Positions 33,936 to 43,699 are shown, counted from the first letter of the stretch. The stretch: DNA of 64,000 nucleotides from Ornithinimicrobium faecis (GCF_023923225.1 NZ_CP099489.1:434001-498000); one strand, 5' to 3'. The notes: a model not told the origin generated them from the letters alone. A program made the numbers and translations.

Positions 33936-34039
33936 CACCGACGAGCGAACCAACCGCACCAGAGCTCCCGGACGGCGATCCGCCACCGACGAGCTCCGCA
34001 CCACGCCCCGCACTGACCGCACCTCACGGAAGGCCACCC

Positions 34040-35530
34040 ATGTCCCAGAACCCCCAGATCCTGCCCGCCGTCTCAGAGTTCCTGTCCTCGCCCCGGCAAC
34101 TGCTCATCGACGGTGAGTTCGTCGACGCGGCGGACGGCCAGACCTTCGACACCATCAACCCCGCGACAGAGCGGGTCCTGGTCAGCGTCGCCCGGGCCTC
34201 GGTCGTCGACGCCGACCGTGCGGTCTCCGCCGCCCGCAAGGCGTTCGAGGCCGGGTCGCCCTGGTCGATGATGACCCCGCGGGAGCGCTCGCACCTGTTG
34301 TGGCGGATCGGTGACCTCGTCGAGGAGCACACCGAGGAGTTCGCGCAGCTCGAGTCCCTCGACAACGGCAAGAGCCTGGCCTCCGCCCGCGGTGACGTCG
34401 GTGTGGCCGCAGAGCTGTTCCGCTACTTCGCCGGCTGGGCGACCAAGATCGAGGGCACCACGATCCCGATGTCGGTGCCGGGTCGGGACTTCCACGCCTA
34501 CACCCGGCGGGAGGCGATCGGTGTGGTCGCCGGGATCGTCCCCTGGAACTTCCCGCTCACGATGGCCGCGTTCAAGGTCATCCCGTCGATCACCGCCGGC
34601 AACACCGTCGTCCTCAAGCCAGCCGAACAGACGCCGCTCACGGCCCTGCGCCTCGGGCAGCTCCTGCTCGAGGCGGGTCTGCCCGCCGGCGTGGTCAACG
34701 TGCTGCCCGGGTTCGGTGACGCCGGAGCTGCGCTGGTGGACCACGCCGGGGTCGACAAGGTGGCGTTCACCGGCTCGACCGAGGTGGGCAAGCTCATCGC
34801 GGCCGGCGCCTCCAAGAACCTCAAGAAGGTTTCCCTCGAGCTCGGGGGCAAGGCGCCGAACATCATCTTCAACGACGCCGACCTCGAGGCGGCCGTTGCA
34901 GGTGCCGCCCTCGCCGGCTACTTCAATGAGGGCCAGTGCTGCGTCAACGGCTCCCGGCTCTACGTCCAGCGCGGCGTCTTCGACGAGGTCATCGCCGGGG
35001 TGGCCGAGGCCGCCAAGGCGATCCGGGTTGGCGACGCCTTCGACCCAGCCACCACGATGGGTCCGCTCGTGTCGCAGGAGCAGCACGAGAAGGTCATGGG
35101 CTACGTCCGGGGCGCGGTGGCCGACGGCGCGACGCTCACCACCGGCAGCGCGGACCGTGCTGCCGAGCAGGGCTACTTCTTCTCTCCGACGCTGATCACG
35201 GACGTCACCGAGGACATGGCCGTCCAGACCGACGAGATCTTCGGCCCGGTCATCACCGCCATCCCCTTCGACACCGAGGACGAGGTGGTCGCCGCGGCCA
35301 ACAACACCGTCTACGGCCTGGCCGCGGGAATCTGGTCCAAGGACATCGGCACCGCCCACCGGGTCGGCAGCAAGCTGCGGGCCGGCACCGTGTGGCTCAA
35401 CACCTGGCACGCCGATGACGTCACCCTGCCTCGCGGTGGCTTCAAGCAGTCCGGCTGGGGTCGGGAGCTCGGCGCGTTCGGGCTGGACGACTACACCGAG
35501 CTCAAGACCGTCATCGCCGAGCTCCGGTGA
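34040..35530 (+). CDS. NAD(P)-dependent aldehyde dehydrogenase
   Basis: 496 residues. The fold is complete: the PWNFPL motif, GSTEVGKLI around the cofactor, Glu in LELGGKAPNIIF as general base, and the catalytic Cys in NEGQCCVNGSRLY. It ends with the conserved SGWGRELG. ATG at 34040 with GGAAGG upstream. Within a uronate operon it may oxidise a sugar-derived aldehyde, for example a 2,5-dioxopentanoate-type or C6 aldehyde; family alone does not tell. GTGA overlap with the aldolase gene shows co-translation. Confidence 0.9.
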   Translation: MSQNPQILPAVSEFLSSPRQLLIDGEFVDAADGQTFDTINPATERVLVSVARASVVDADRAVSAARKAFEAGSPWSMMTPRERSHLLWRIGDLVEEHTEEFAQLESLDNGKSLASARGDVGVAAELFRYFAGWATKIEGTTIPMSVPGRDFHAYTRREAIGVVAGIVPWNFPLTMAAFKVIPSITAGNTVVLKPAEQTPLTALRLGQLLLEAGLPAGVVNVLPGFGDAGAALVDHAGVDKVAFTGSTEVGKLIAAGASKNLKKVSLELGGKAPNIIFNDADLEAAVAGAALAGYFNEGQCCVNGSRLYVQRGVFDEVIAGVAEAAKAIRVGDAFDPATTMGPLVSQEQHEKVMGYVRGAVADGATLTTGSADRAAEQGYFFSPTLITDVTEDMAVQTDEIFGPVITAIPFDTEDEVVAAANNTVYGLAAGIWSKDIGTAHRVGSKLRAGTVWLNTWHADDVTLPRGGFKQSGWGRELGAFGLDDYTELKTVIAELR

Positions 35531-36240
35531 GCGCCCTCGTGAGTGAGTCGGCACGACTGAGCCCGACCGCCGTGCTCGGCGGTCACCGGGTCGTGCCCGT
35601 CGTCGTCCTGGACGACGTGGGTGCCGCCCCGGCGCTCAGCGAGGCCCTGCTGGCCGGAGGGCTGCCGGTCGCCGAGGTCACCTTCCGCACGCCAGCGGCT
35701 GCCGCCGTGCTCCGGCGGCTGGCCGACCGGACGGACCTCGTCGTCGGAGCTGGCACCGTGCTGACTGTCGCCCACGTCGACGAGGCTGTCCAGGCCGGGG
35801 CCCGCTTCATCGTCTCGCCCGGCCTGAGCGCGGCGGTCGTGCGGCGCTGCGTCGACCTCGGCGTGCCGGTGCTCCCGGGCGTCGCGACAGCCAGCGAAGT
35901 GATGCAGGCGCTGGACCTCGGCCTCGACACCGTGAAGTTCTTCCCGGCCGAGGCCAACGGTGGGCTGACCGCGGTCAAGGCTCTCGCGGCCGCCTTCCCG
36001 CAGGTGCGTTTCGTGCCCACCGGCGGCATCACCGTCGACTCCGCGCCGACCTACCTCGCCCACCCCGCGGTGGCTGCGGTGGGCGGCAGTTGGATGGTGG
36101 CCGCCGACCTGCTCGCCTCGGGCCGGTGGGACGAGGTGGCCGGGCGGTGCGTTGCTGCCACCAGCCTGTATGCCGTGTCGCCGGGTGATCCCGGCGCTGC
36201 CAGTGATGCCGGGGGCCCGGTGGAAGGAGTGGGCTCGTGA
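35527..36240 (+). CDS. eda: 2-dehydro-3-deoxy-phosphogluconate (KDPG) aldolase
   Basis: 237 residues, class I aldolase that splits KDPG to pyruvate and glyceraldehyde 3-phosphate. Glu50 in LPVAEVTFRT is the general acid/base and Lys137 in DTVKFFPAE forms the Schiff base; VGAGTVLT and PTGGIT are further family motifs. The GTG at 35527 overlaps the dehydrogenase stop. It takes the product of the kinase encoded next. The C-terminal about 25 residues (ASDAGGPVEGVG) extend past the usual 210-residue length. Confidence 0.93.
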   Translation: MSALVSESARLSPTAVLGGHRVVPVVVLDDVGAAPALSEALLAGGLPVAEVTFRTPAAAAVLRRLADRTDLVVGAGTVLTVAHVDEAVQAGARFIVSPGLSAAVVRRCVDLGVPVLPGVATASEVMQALDLGLDTVKFFPAEANGGLTAVKALAAAFPQVRFVPTGGITVDSAPTYLAHPAVAAVGGSWMVAADLLASGRWDEVAGRCVAATSLYAVSPGDPGAASDAGGPVEGVGS

Positions 36241-37334
36241 TCCAGACACGTCCGGAGCAGGAGTGTGAGTTCGACATCGTCGCGCTCGGCGAAGTCATGC
36301 TGCGGCTCGACCCCGGTGAGACGCGCATCCGCACCGCTCGGCGGTTCGAGGCCTGGGAGGGTGGTGGGGAGTACAACGTCGCCCGCGGCATGCGGAAGGT
36401 CTTCGGCAAGCGCGCTGCCGTGGCGACCGCCCTGGCTGACAACGAGATCGGGCACCTGGTCGAGAACCTCATCATGCAGGGCGGCGTGGACACCTCCCTG
36501 ATCCGGTGGCAGGCCTTTGACGGCATCGGGCGCACCGTGCGCAACGGGCTGAACTTCACCGAGCGCGGGTTCGGCGTCCGCGGGGCTGTCGGTGTCTCCG
36601 ACCGAGCCAACACCGCGATCGCCCAGCTGGCGCCGGGCACTGTCGACTGGGACGACCTGTTCGGTCGCCGAGGGGTGCGCTGGCTGCACACCGGCGGCAT
36701 CTACGCAGCTCTCTCGGAGAGCGCGGCGGCGGTGGCGGAGGAGGCGATGGCTGCCGCCCAGCGGCACGGCACCGTGGTCTCCTTCGACCTCAACTACCGT
36801 CCCAGCCTCTGGGCCGGGATCGGTGGGCCGGACGTCGCCCGGGACGTCAACACCCGGTTGGCCTCCCACGTCGATGTGATGATCGGCAACGAGGAGGACT
36901 TCACCGCAGCCCTCGGCTTTGAGGTCTCAGACGTCGATGAGCACCTCAGCACCCTGCCGATGGACAGCTTTGAGGCGATGGTCGGCGCCGTGGCGCAGCA
37001 GATGCCCTGGTTCAAGGTCATCGCGACGACGCTGCGCACGGTGCACACCGCCAGCGACAACGACTGGCAGGCGATTGCCTGGTCGCCCGAGACCGGCGTC
37101 CTCGCCTCCGCGCCGCGCGAGCATCTGGCGATCCACGACCGCGTCGGCGGGGGCGACGGTTTCGCGTCTGGCCTGGTCTACGGCCTGCTGGAGGGGGAGC
37201 CCTTGCAGCAGTGTCTGGAGTTCGGGGCCGCCCATGGCGCGCTGGCGATGACCACGCCGGGCGACACCTCGATGGCCACCGTGCAGGAGGTGCGTGCCCT
37301 CGCCTCTGGGGGGAGCGCTCGCGTGCGCCGGTGA
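36237..37334 (+). CDS. kdgK: 2-keto-3-deoxygluconate kinase (PfkB family)
   Basis: 365 residues, phosphorylates 2-keto-3-deoxygluconate at C6. PfkB signatures are ALGEVMLRLDPGE at the start, the GGGEYNVARG substrate motif and the catalytic Asp307 in RVGGGDGFASGLVYG. The SFDLNYRPSLW segment is characteristic of KdgK. GTG start overlaps the aldolase stop. Together kduI, kduD, kdgK and eda form the complete route from 5-keto-4-deoxyuronate to pyruvate and triose phosphate. A strong terminator follows. Confidence 0.92.
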   Translation: MIQTRPEQECEFDIVALGEVMLRLDPGETRIRTARRFEAWEGGGEYNVARGMRKVFGKRAAVATALADNEIGHLVENLIMQGGVDTSLIRWQAFDGIGRTVRNGLNFTERGFGVRGAVGVSDRANTAIAQLAPGTVDWDDLFGRRGVRWLHTGGIYAALSESAAAVAEEAMAAAQRHGTVVSFDLNYRPSLWAGIGGPDVARDVNTRLASHVDVMIGNEEDFTAALGFEVSDVDEHLSTLPMDSFEAMVGAVAQQMPWFKVIATTLRTVHTASDNDWQAIAWSPETGVLASAPREHLAIHDRVGGGDGFASGLVYGLLEGEPLQQCLEFGAAHGALAMTTPGDTSMATVQEVRALASGGSARVRR

Positions 37335-37396
37335 CGCCGCCCTCGCCGCTGACACGTCACCGTTGAGCGGCGCAGTCGCTGCCCCTCACCCCCAGC

Positions 37397-37444
37397 CAGG
37401 TCTGGGTGGTCGACCCCGTGCGGGGGATCGACCACCCAGACCTG
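37397..37444. terminator. Strong terminator after kdgK
   Basis: A perfect 17-bp stem (37397-37413 with 37428-37444, starting CAGGTCTGGG) with inner CCCC/GGGG pairing around GTGC, followed by TTCTTATT. It closes the uronate operon. The remaining 37445-37596 holds an AT-rich stretch (37449-37475) that may carry the promoter of the next gene, but no clear -35/-10 pair was chosen. Confidence 0.88.
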
Positions 37445-37596
37445 TTCTTATTCATGAACTAAGAGTAAAGATTGTTCATGGATCCGGACGAAGTTCTTGA
37501 TTCTGGTCAACCGAAGCCCCTACGATCGGAGCACCTCGAGGAGCGCCGACCGCACCTGCCGCCCGCCGAGCTCTGTTCGCCGAGCCCTAGGGATCA

Positions 37597-40500
37597 ATGA
37601 TGAACCTGCTACGTCGGTCTGTCCGTCGGCACCCGTCCACGCGCCTGAATCGTGCCGCAACGCACCTCGTGGCTCTGGTGGCCGCGCTGGCGCTTGTCGT
37701 TCCTGTCCTGGGGGGAGCAGCGCAGGCGGCACCCCCCGTCGCCGGCGTCGTTCCCGCCGCGGCGGGCTCCGTCGATGACGGCACGCTCCGGATTCTGTTG
37801 TTCTACAAGCCGAACTTCCACGCCTCCCACGTGGAGGCCCGGCAGGCCGTCCGGGACCTCGCGACCCAGCTGGGTGAGGAATATGACCAGCCGGTGGACA
37901 TCGAGGAGACCGACGACCCCGCGGCCTTCACCACCGAGAACCTGGCGACCAAGGACGCTGTGGCCTTCATGCAGACCGGAGGCGTGCTCTTCAATGAGGC
38001 GCAGCGGGCAGCTCTGGAGGCCTACATCCGCGACGGTGGCGGCTACATGGGCCAGCACTACGCCGGGTGGTCCGTGGGTCAGAGCGAGCATGACGTCAAC
38101 CCCTTCTACGCCCGCCTGGTGGGCGCGGTCTCCGAGGGCCACCCGGAGAACCCGGCCGTCCGACCGGGCCGCGTCGTGGTCTCCGACCCCGACAGCCCGC
38201 TGACCGAGGGCCTGCCGGCAGACTTTATCCGCAGCGACGAGTGGTACGACTGGCTAGTCAACCCCGCACCCAACGTGCGCACGCTGCTCGAGGTCGACGA
38301 GACGTCATACGGCATGGGTGCCAACGGCACCACCCACCCGATCACCTGGTGTCAGGAGATCGACGCTGGACGCTCCTGGTACTCCGCGATGGGACACGAG
38401 GGGACGGCCTACTCCGAGGCCTCGATCCGGACCATGATGAAGCATGGCCTCGCCTACTCGGCGGGCCTGCTCGAGGCCGACTGCTCCCCACCGGTGAAGG
38501 AAGAGCAGGGCGAGTGGAGCGGCGTCACGCCGTGGCCGTTGGTGCCGATCAACGCAGCCCTGACCTCCGACGGCATGGTCCAGTCCTTCGGGAGCGTCTC
38601 CTCGGGGTGCACCGACGAGACCCCCTACGACTTCAGCGGCAACTCGTGTGTGACCCAGGGCGGCCAGATGGAGATCGACGTGTGGGATCCTGAGGTGGCT
38701 CGCACGGCCCACAACGTCCTCGCGGGCGTGCTCCCGAATACGACCTACACGGACCTCTTCTGCGCGATGCAGGTCCAGATGCCTCATCTGCGCAGCACCA
38801 TGACCGTCGGGGGAGACGACGGGCTGGGGGGCAACGCCCCGAACGACGCCGCCATCGGTGTGACCAGCTACTCGACCAACCAGGGCCTGCGCAACGAGGC
38901 TCCGATGAACTATCCGCGGTGGTATCCGACCGGGACGACGCTGCCCGACGGCTCGGTCGTCGTGCAGGGCGGCAGCCTCAAGGGTGGCCCCGGTGGTCCC
39001 GGGGTGCTCACCCCGGAGCTCTACACGCCCGCAGAGGGCAACTCGTGGCGGCTGCTGACCGATGCGACCAGCGTCGAGGCCTACGGTGACGGCGGCTCGG
39101 GCACTCCCGACGAGAACCGCTGGTGGTATCCCCGCGCCTTCGTCGCCCCCGGCGGTGACGGGACGGTCTTCAACATCACCGGCACCCAGATGTATGACCT
39201 CGACCCCTCGGGCGATGGCACGCTGACCCTGCGCGGGACGCTGCCGGCCGACATCGCCGAGCAGGGCGATGACGGCAACCCCGTCGGCGCAACCTCGACC
39301 GCCACGATGTACCGCCCGGGACAGATCCTGCAGGTCGGCGGCGGATGGTGGGCTAATGGCGGAGGCCCCGACGGGGCCAAGGCCGGCTTCACGGTCGACA
39401 TCACCGAAGGCACCGAGGAGCCCGTCATCGCGGCCACGGAGCCGATGACGCACTCCCGCCACTGGGCCACCTCGACCGTGATGCCCGACGGGAACGTCAT
39501 AGTCACCGGGGGCAGCCGGGAGAACAACGGCAACGGTGGCTATGTGACCAACGCCGAGATCTGGAACCCGGACACTGGAGAGTGGACCGAGGTGGAGGTG
39601 CCGCACGAGCACGCCCGTCTCTACCACTCGGTGGCATTGCTGCTCCCGGACGGTCGGATCATGGTCGGCGGCGGAGGCACCCCGGGGCCGCGCAACTACA
39701 CCGACGTCGAGTTCTACGCCCCGGCCTATCTCTTCGACGGTGACGAGCTGGCAGCGCGTCCCGAGATCACCGAGGTGCCGGCGGAGATCGGCTACGACGG
39801 CGCGTTCACGGCGCAGTCCGACAGCGAGATCTCTCGAGTCACGCTGGTCCGCAACGGCTCGGTGACCCACGGCTTCAACAACGACCAGAACTTCCAGGAC
39901 CTGGCCTTCAGCCAGGAGGGTGGGACCCTCACCATTCAGACCCCGCTCGATGGCACGTATGCACCTCCCGGTGCCTACATGGTCTTCGCCTTCGACGCCG
40001 AGGGCACACCGTCGGTCGCCGAGATCGTCCAGATTGACCCGACGGTGGAGATGGACTCCCCGGCGCCGACGGTGGTCGACCAGTTCGAGTACCCGCGGCT
40101 GCCGGTGGAGTGGCGGTCCGCCAACCCGCCGGCGATCGTCGACGTTGACCCGGGCAACGGTCGTATGTCGCCCTGGGAGGTGGACACTCAGGTCCAATTG
40201 GTCCGTGGTGCCCATGCCAGCCAGGGTGGGCTCGGACTCACCGGCTACCACCTGGGGCTGGGCACGGACGGGAGCCTGACGCGCACCGTCAAGAACCTGG
40301 ACGAGGGCAGTGAATACCGCATCTCCGTGCGCTACGCCAGGGACAGCCGTTCCGCCGGAACGGCACCTGGCACCGCGCAACTGTCGATCGGCGATCTCAG
40401 TGCCGATCTGTCTGCGCCCACGACCCTGTCCTCGCAGGACCCGTTTGGCACCTACGTCGGGACCTTCACGGCGCAGGGGCGGGCGCAGGAGCTGACACTG

Positions 40501-43365
40501 AGCGCTGGCTCGTCCGGGGCCGGCATCATGCTCGACGATCTGGTGATCGTCGGGACGCAGGCCGGCACCGCTGACGTCCCGGGCCACTATCAGTTCGACG
40601 AGGGCGAGGGAGGCTCGGCAGCCAACACCGGCACCCACGCCGGCGTCGGCGCCGCCACCCTCACGGGCACGACCGGCTGGAGCCCAGAGGGCGTCTTCGG
40701 CAGCGCCGTGGACCTGCCCGGCGGGAGCAACGACAACGCGGTGGACCTGCCGGACAACCTGCTCCGGGACGAGACGGACTTCACCACCTCGTTCTGGGTG
40801 CGCCCCGAAGCGATGGCGAACTGGATCGGCCTGTTCCACATCGGTGACGGCCTCGGTGACGCCGGGAGCTTCTTCCAAGTCCAGATGCAGACCGAGGCCG
40901 CCCCCGGTGGCACCGGTTTGGCTGCCACCTTCAAGCAGAAGGGCAGCACCACCCAGGAACGGGTCTATGCGACGCCGACGAAGGATGTCGTCGCCGACCA
41001 GTGGAACCATGTGGCCTTCACCAGGACGGGGGCCACGGGCACGCTCTATCTCAACGGAGAGCAGATTGCCCAGCGCACCGACCTGACGATCACGATGGCC
41101 GACATCGGTCCGACGGCGAACAACTGGCTGGGGCGCAACGGCTACCCGGACCCCGCCTTCAACGGGCTGATGGACGACCTGCGCGTCTACACCTCGGCGC
41201 TGCCCGGGAGTGCCATCGCCGGTCTCTATGCCGACGGTGCGGCCCTCGAGACAGAAGTAGCGATCGAGGTCACGCCGCCCTCACCGTCGCCCTTCGGTGA
41301 GCCGATCACGGTCTCGGCGACCGTCACGGCACCCAGTGGAGAAGCCCCGACCGGCGTCGCCGAGCTCTGGGTCGACGGCGCCCGAGTGGGCGGGCAGCTC
41401 GAGGTCACCTCCGATGGGGTCGCCTTTCCCGAGGTCGTGCTGACCCCCAGGGCCCACGAGATCGAGGTCCGGTTCCTGGCCGACGAGGGCTGGCGTGACT
41501 CTGCCGCGACCATCACCCACACCGTGGAGCGACCTCCCGTCGGGGAGGGAGTTCCCATCCACTACACCTTCGACGAGGGCCAGGGCACCACGGCGGCCAA
41601 CACGGGCGCCGACCCGTCGGTCGGCCCGGCCACACTGCAGGGCAACGCAGGGTGGGTGCCGAGTGCCCACCACGGTGCGGGTGTCGACCTGCCCGGCTCC
41701 GGGCACGTCGCGCTGCCCGACAACATCACCGACGGCATGACGGAGGAAGTCACCCTCTCGACGTGGATCCGGCCGACGACACTGCCCAACTGGACGACCC
41801 ACGTCCAGATCGGCAAGAGCACCCAGGAGTTCCTGCTGCTCCAGTCGGAGACGATCAACGGCGAGCGTGGCTTCGCTGTCACGCTCCGCAAGGATGGTGG
41901 TGAGGAGTTCCGGATCCAGTTGCCCGGGACCACCGATCTGCCGCTCGAGGAGTGGACGCATGTCGTCGTCACCCTTGGCCCCTCGCCGACCGGCAGCGGC
42001 ACCACGGGCAAGATCTACTTCAACGGCGAGCTGATGCCCGGTGGCGTCCGGGACAACATCCCGGTCTCGATCGGTGACATCGGTGAGGGCGGCACCACCG
42101 CCAACTTCATCGGCAACACCAGTTGGAACGACCCTCGACCGACGGAGCAGGTCGACGACTTCCGGATCTACGGTTACGAATTGACTGCTGAGGACGTCCT
42201 CGAGCTGTTCGAGGGTGAACCGAATGCGGCGCCGGTCGGCGCAGCCGACGCCTACGGAGCCGTGGAGGGCGAGGTCCTCACGGTGGAGGCTCCTGGCGTG
42301 CTGGCCAACGACACCGATGCCGACGGCGACAGCCTGACGGCCACGGACCTCACGCAACCTGCTCACGGCGAGGTCACCCTCGCCGCCGATGGTTCCTTCA
42401 GTTACACGCCTGCCGACGGTTTCGTCGGTGTTGACAGCTTCACGTACCGGGCCAGTGACGGGACCGCGACCTCGGCCGCGACGACCGTCACCATCACCGT
42501 GGAGCCGGCTGAGCAGCCGCCGGACAACACGGCACCGGTGGCCGCTGACGATGCCTACGACGCGGTCGGAGGTGAACCGCTGACCCTGCCGGCACCCGGT
42601 GTGTTGGCGAACGACACGGACGCCGACGGCAACGTCTTGACCGCGACGAGCGTCACACAGCCGGCCAACGGCGAGGTGGCACTGGCCGAGGATGGGTCCT
42701 TCACCTACACCTCCGTCGAGGGGTTCGCAGGCAAGGACGTGTTCACCTACCGGGCCCACGACGGGCTGGCCTCTTCGGCGCCGGCCACGGTGACCATCAC
42801 CGTCAAGTCACCGAGGACCAGTGCCGTGGCTGGCGTCGCCCAGCCCACGGCATACGGCACGGCAGTCACGGTGTCGGTGGCGGTGTCCCCGGTCACGGCG
42901 ACCGGGGAGGTCGAACTGCGCAACGGTGACACGGTGCTCACCTCGGCCACGGTGGCTCAGGGGCAGGCCACGCTGGTGCTAGCGGCTGGCTCGCTCCCAC
43001 CGGCTGTTCACGACCTGTCGCTGAACTACCTCGGTGACGGCGACCACCAGCCCTCGTCGTCGGTTGTCAGGGTCGAGGTGCTCAAGGCGCTGCCGACCAT
43101 GGAGGTCACGGCGGTCCGGCAAGAGAACAGCCGGGCAGTCCTGGTCACGGTGGCACTGTCCGCGCCGAACGAGGTGCCGGTGGATGGCGAGGTGCGCGTG
43201 GAGATCGAACGCGGCGAGACGATGACCACGACGATCAGCAACGGTCTGGCCACGTTCGAGCTGCCCAGGGTGCCCAACTTCAATCGGCTGACGATGACCA
43301 CGACCTATCTAGGCAGTGATCTGGTGGAAGAGGCGGTGAGGACCGTGACCCTCCGAGTCACCTGA
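37597..43365 (+). CDS. Giant secreted ThuA / copper-radical-oxidase / LamG protein
   Basis: 1,922 residues. Signal peptide (about 1-47), then a ThuA-like domain (about 65-298; LRILLFYKPNFHAS, GGGYMGQHYAGW). Residues about 303-800 form a galactose-oxidase/glyoxal-oxidase kelch propeller with all copper and radical residues in place: Cys389 (LFCAMQ), Tyr443 (PRWYPT), Tyr676-His677 (ARLYHSVALLLPDG) and His758 (GSVTHGFNNDQ). A carbohydrate-binding-like domain (about 805-990), two LamG domains (about 998-1220 and 1320-1540) with an Ig-like domain between, two cadherin-like repeats (about 1548-1638 and 1647-1738; NDTDADG) and two final Ig-like domains complete it. It should oxidise a primary alcohol of a sugar outside the cell, giving an aldehyde and hydrogen peroxide. 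No cell-wall anchor is seen. Confidence 0.9.
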   Translation: MMNLLRRSVRRHPSTRLNRAATHLVALVAALALVVPVLGGAAQAAPPVAGVVPAAAGSVDDGTLRILLFYKPNFHASHVEARQAVRDLATQLGEEYDQPVDIEETDDPAAFTTENLATKDAVAFMQTGGVLFNEAQRAALEAYIRDGGGYMGQHYAGWSVGQSEHDVNPFYARLVGAVSEGHPENPAVRPGRVVVSDPDSPLTEGLPADFIRSDEWYDWLVNPAPNVRTLLEVDETSYGMGANGTTHPITWCQEIDAGRSWYSAMGHEGTAYSEASIRTMMKHGLAYSAGLLEADCSPPVKEEQGEWSGVTPWPLVPINAALTSDGMVQSFGSVSSGCTDETPYDFSGNSCVTQGGQMEIDVWDPEVARTAHNVLAGVLPNTTYTDLFCAMQVQMPHLRSTMTVGGDDGLGGNAPNDAAIGVTSYSTNQGLRNEAPMNYPRWYPTGTTLPDGSVVVQGGSLKGGPGGPGVLTPELYTPAEGNSWRLLTDATSVEAYGDGGSGTPDENRWWYPRAFVAPGGDGTVFNITGTQMYDLDPSGDGTLTLRGTLPADIAEQGDDGNPVGATSTATMYRPGQILQVGGGWWANGGGPDGAKAGFTVDITEGTEEPVIAATEPMTHSRHWATSTVMPDGNVIVTGGSRENNGNGGYVTNAEIWNPDTGEWTEVEVPHEHARLYHSVALLLPDGRIMVGGGGTPGPRNYTDVEFYAPAYLFDGDELAARPEITEVPAEIGYDGAFTAQSDSEISRVTLVRNGSVTHGFNNDQNFQDLAFSQEGGTLTIQTPLDGTYAPPGAYMVFAFDAEGTPSVAEIVQIDPTVEMDSPAPTVVDQFEYPRLPVEWRSANPPAIVDVDPGNGRMSPWEVDTQVQLVRGAHASQGGLGLTGYHLGLGTDGSLTRTVKNLDEGSEYRISVRYARDSRSAGTAPGTAQLSIGDLSADLSAPTTLSSQDPFGTYVGTFTAQGRAQELTLSAGSSGAGIMLDDLVIVGTQAGTADVPGHYQFDEGEGGSAANTGTHAGVGAATLTGTTGWSPEGVFGSAVDLPGGSNDNAVDLPDNLLRDETDFTTSFWVRPEAMANWIGLFHIGDGLGDAGSFFQVQMQTEAAPGGTGLAATFKQKGSTTQERVYATPTKDVVADQWNHVAFTRTGATGTLYLNGEQIAQRTDLTITMADIGPTANNWLGRNGYPDPAFNGLMDDLRVYTSALPGSAIAGLYADGAALETEVAIEVTPPSPSPFGEPITVSATVTAPSGEAPTGVAELWVDGARVGGQLEVTSDGVAFPEVVLTPRAHEIEVRFLADEGWRDSAATITHTVERPPVGEGVPIHYTFDEGQGTTAANTGADPSVGPATLQGNAGWVPSAHHGAGVDLPGSGHVALPDNITDGMTEEVTLSTWIRPTTLPNWTTHVQIGKSTQEFLLLQSETINGERGFAVTLRKDGGEEFRIQLPGTTDLPLEEWTHVVVTLGPSPTGSGTTGKIYFNGELMPGGVRDNIPVSIGDIGEGGTTANFIGNTSWNDPRPTEQVDDFRIYGYELTAEDVLELFEGEPNAAPVGAADAYGAVEGEVLTVEAPGVLANDTDADGDSLTATDLTQPAHGEVTLAADGSFSYTPADGFVGVDSFTYRASDGTATSAATTVTITVEPAEQPPDNTAPVAADDAYDAVGGEPLTLPAPGVLANDTDADGNVLTATSVTQPANGEVALAEDGSFTYTSVEGFAGKDVFTYRAHDGLASSAPATVTITVKSPRTSAVAGVAQPTAYGTAVTVSVAVSPVTATGEVELRNGDTVLTSATVAQGQATLVLAAGSLPPAVHDLSLNYLGDGDHQPSSSVVRVEVLKALPTMEVTAVRQENSRAVLVTVALSAPNEVPVDGEVRVEIERGETMTTTISNGLATFELPRVPNFNRLTMTTTYLGSDLVEEAVRTVTLRVT

Positions 43366-43386
43366 CCTGAGGGTCACGCACATGAC

Positions 43387-43418
43387 GCGGGCCCGGAAGA
43401 GGAATCCTCCGGGCCCGC
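43387..43418. terminator. Terminator hairpin between convergent genes
   Basis: GCGGGCCCGGA (43387-43397) pairs with TCCGGGCCCGC (43408-43418). It follows the oxidase stop by 21 bases and precedes the convergent tautomerase stop, serving both. Confidence 0.75.
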
Positions 43419-43474
43419 GCCGTGGTGTGCTCGCGTCGACGGCTGGTGCTGCGCAGTCGTCCTGCCGGCCGAGC

Positions 43475-43699
43475 TCAGCCGTCGGCCAGCGCCGAGACCA
43501 CGCCGGCTCGGCTCCCGTCCTCACTGGCGAGGACGCCACCGTTGGCGACGGTGTCGGCCGTGATCTCGGTGAAGACCATGCGGACATCCTGACGACGCGC
43601 GCCGAGGATCTCGACGGCGCTGTCTGCGACGGCCTGCGCAAATTCGCGCCGCTGCTCCAGCGACCGACCCTTGAGTAGTTCGACGGTGATGTTGGGCAT
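43475..43699 (-). CDS. 4-oxalocrotonate tautomerase family protein
   Basis: 74 residues starting MPNITVELLKGRSLEQRREF. The catalytic Pro2 directly after Met is present, and AAGGAG precedes the ATG at 43699, so a longer upstream start is wrong because it would bury Pro2. The family isomerises enols of 2-oxo acids or dehalogenates; the DVRMVFTEI segment is typical. It stands alone, without aromatic meta-cleavage genes nearby, so substrate is open. Confidence 0.88.
   Translation of the reverse strand: MPNITVELLKGRSLEQRREFAQAVADSAVEILGARRQDVRMVFTEITADTVANGGVLASEDGSRAGVVSALADG

Noticed and set aside
32900..34039. N-terminal extension of the aldehyde dehydrogenase by 380 codons
   Set aside because: It overlaps the second permease in another frame. 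The ATG at 34040 has a ribosome-binding site and begins the normal family length.
34073..35554. 493-codon minus-strand frame over the aldehyde dehydrogenase gene
   Set aside because: Antisense to a gene with the complete PWNFPL, ELGG and CC motifs; composition is that of a shadow frame.
38305..41010. A 901-codon open frame on the minus strand inside the giant oxidase gene
   Set aside because: It is antisense to a gene with complete active-site motifs, and its translation is rich in Arg, Gly and His without any domain. Such frames arise in GC-rich coding DNA.
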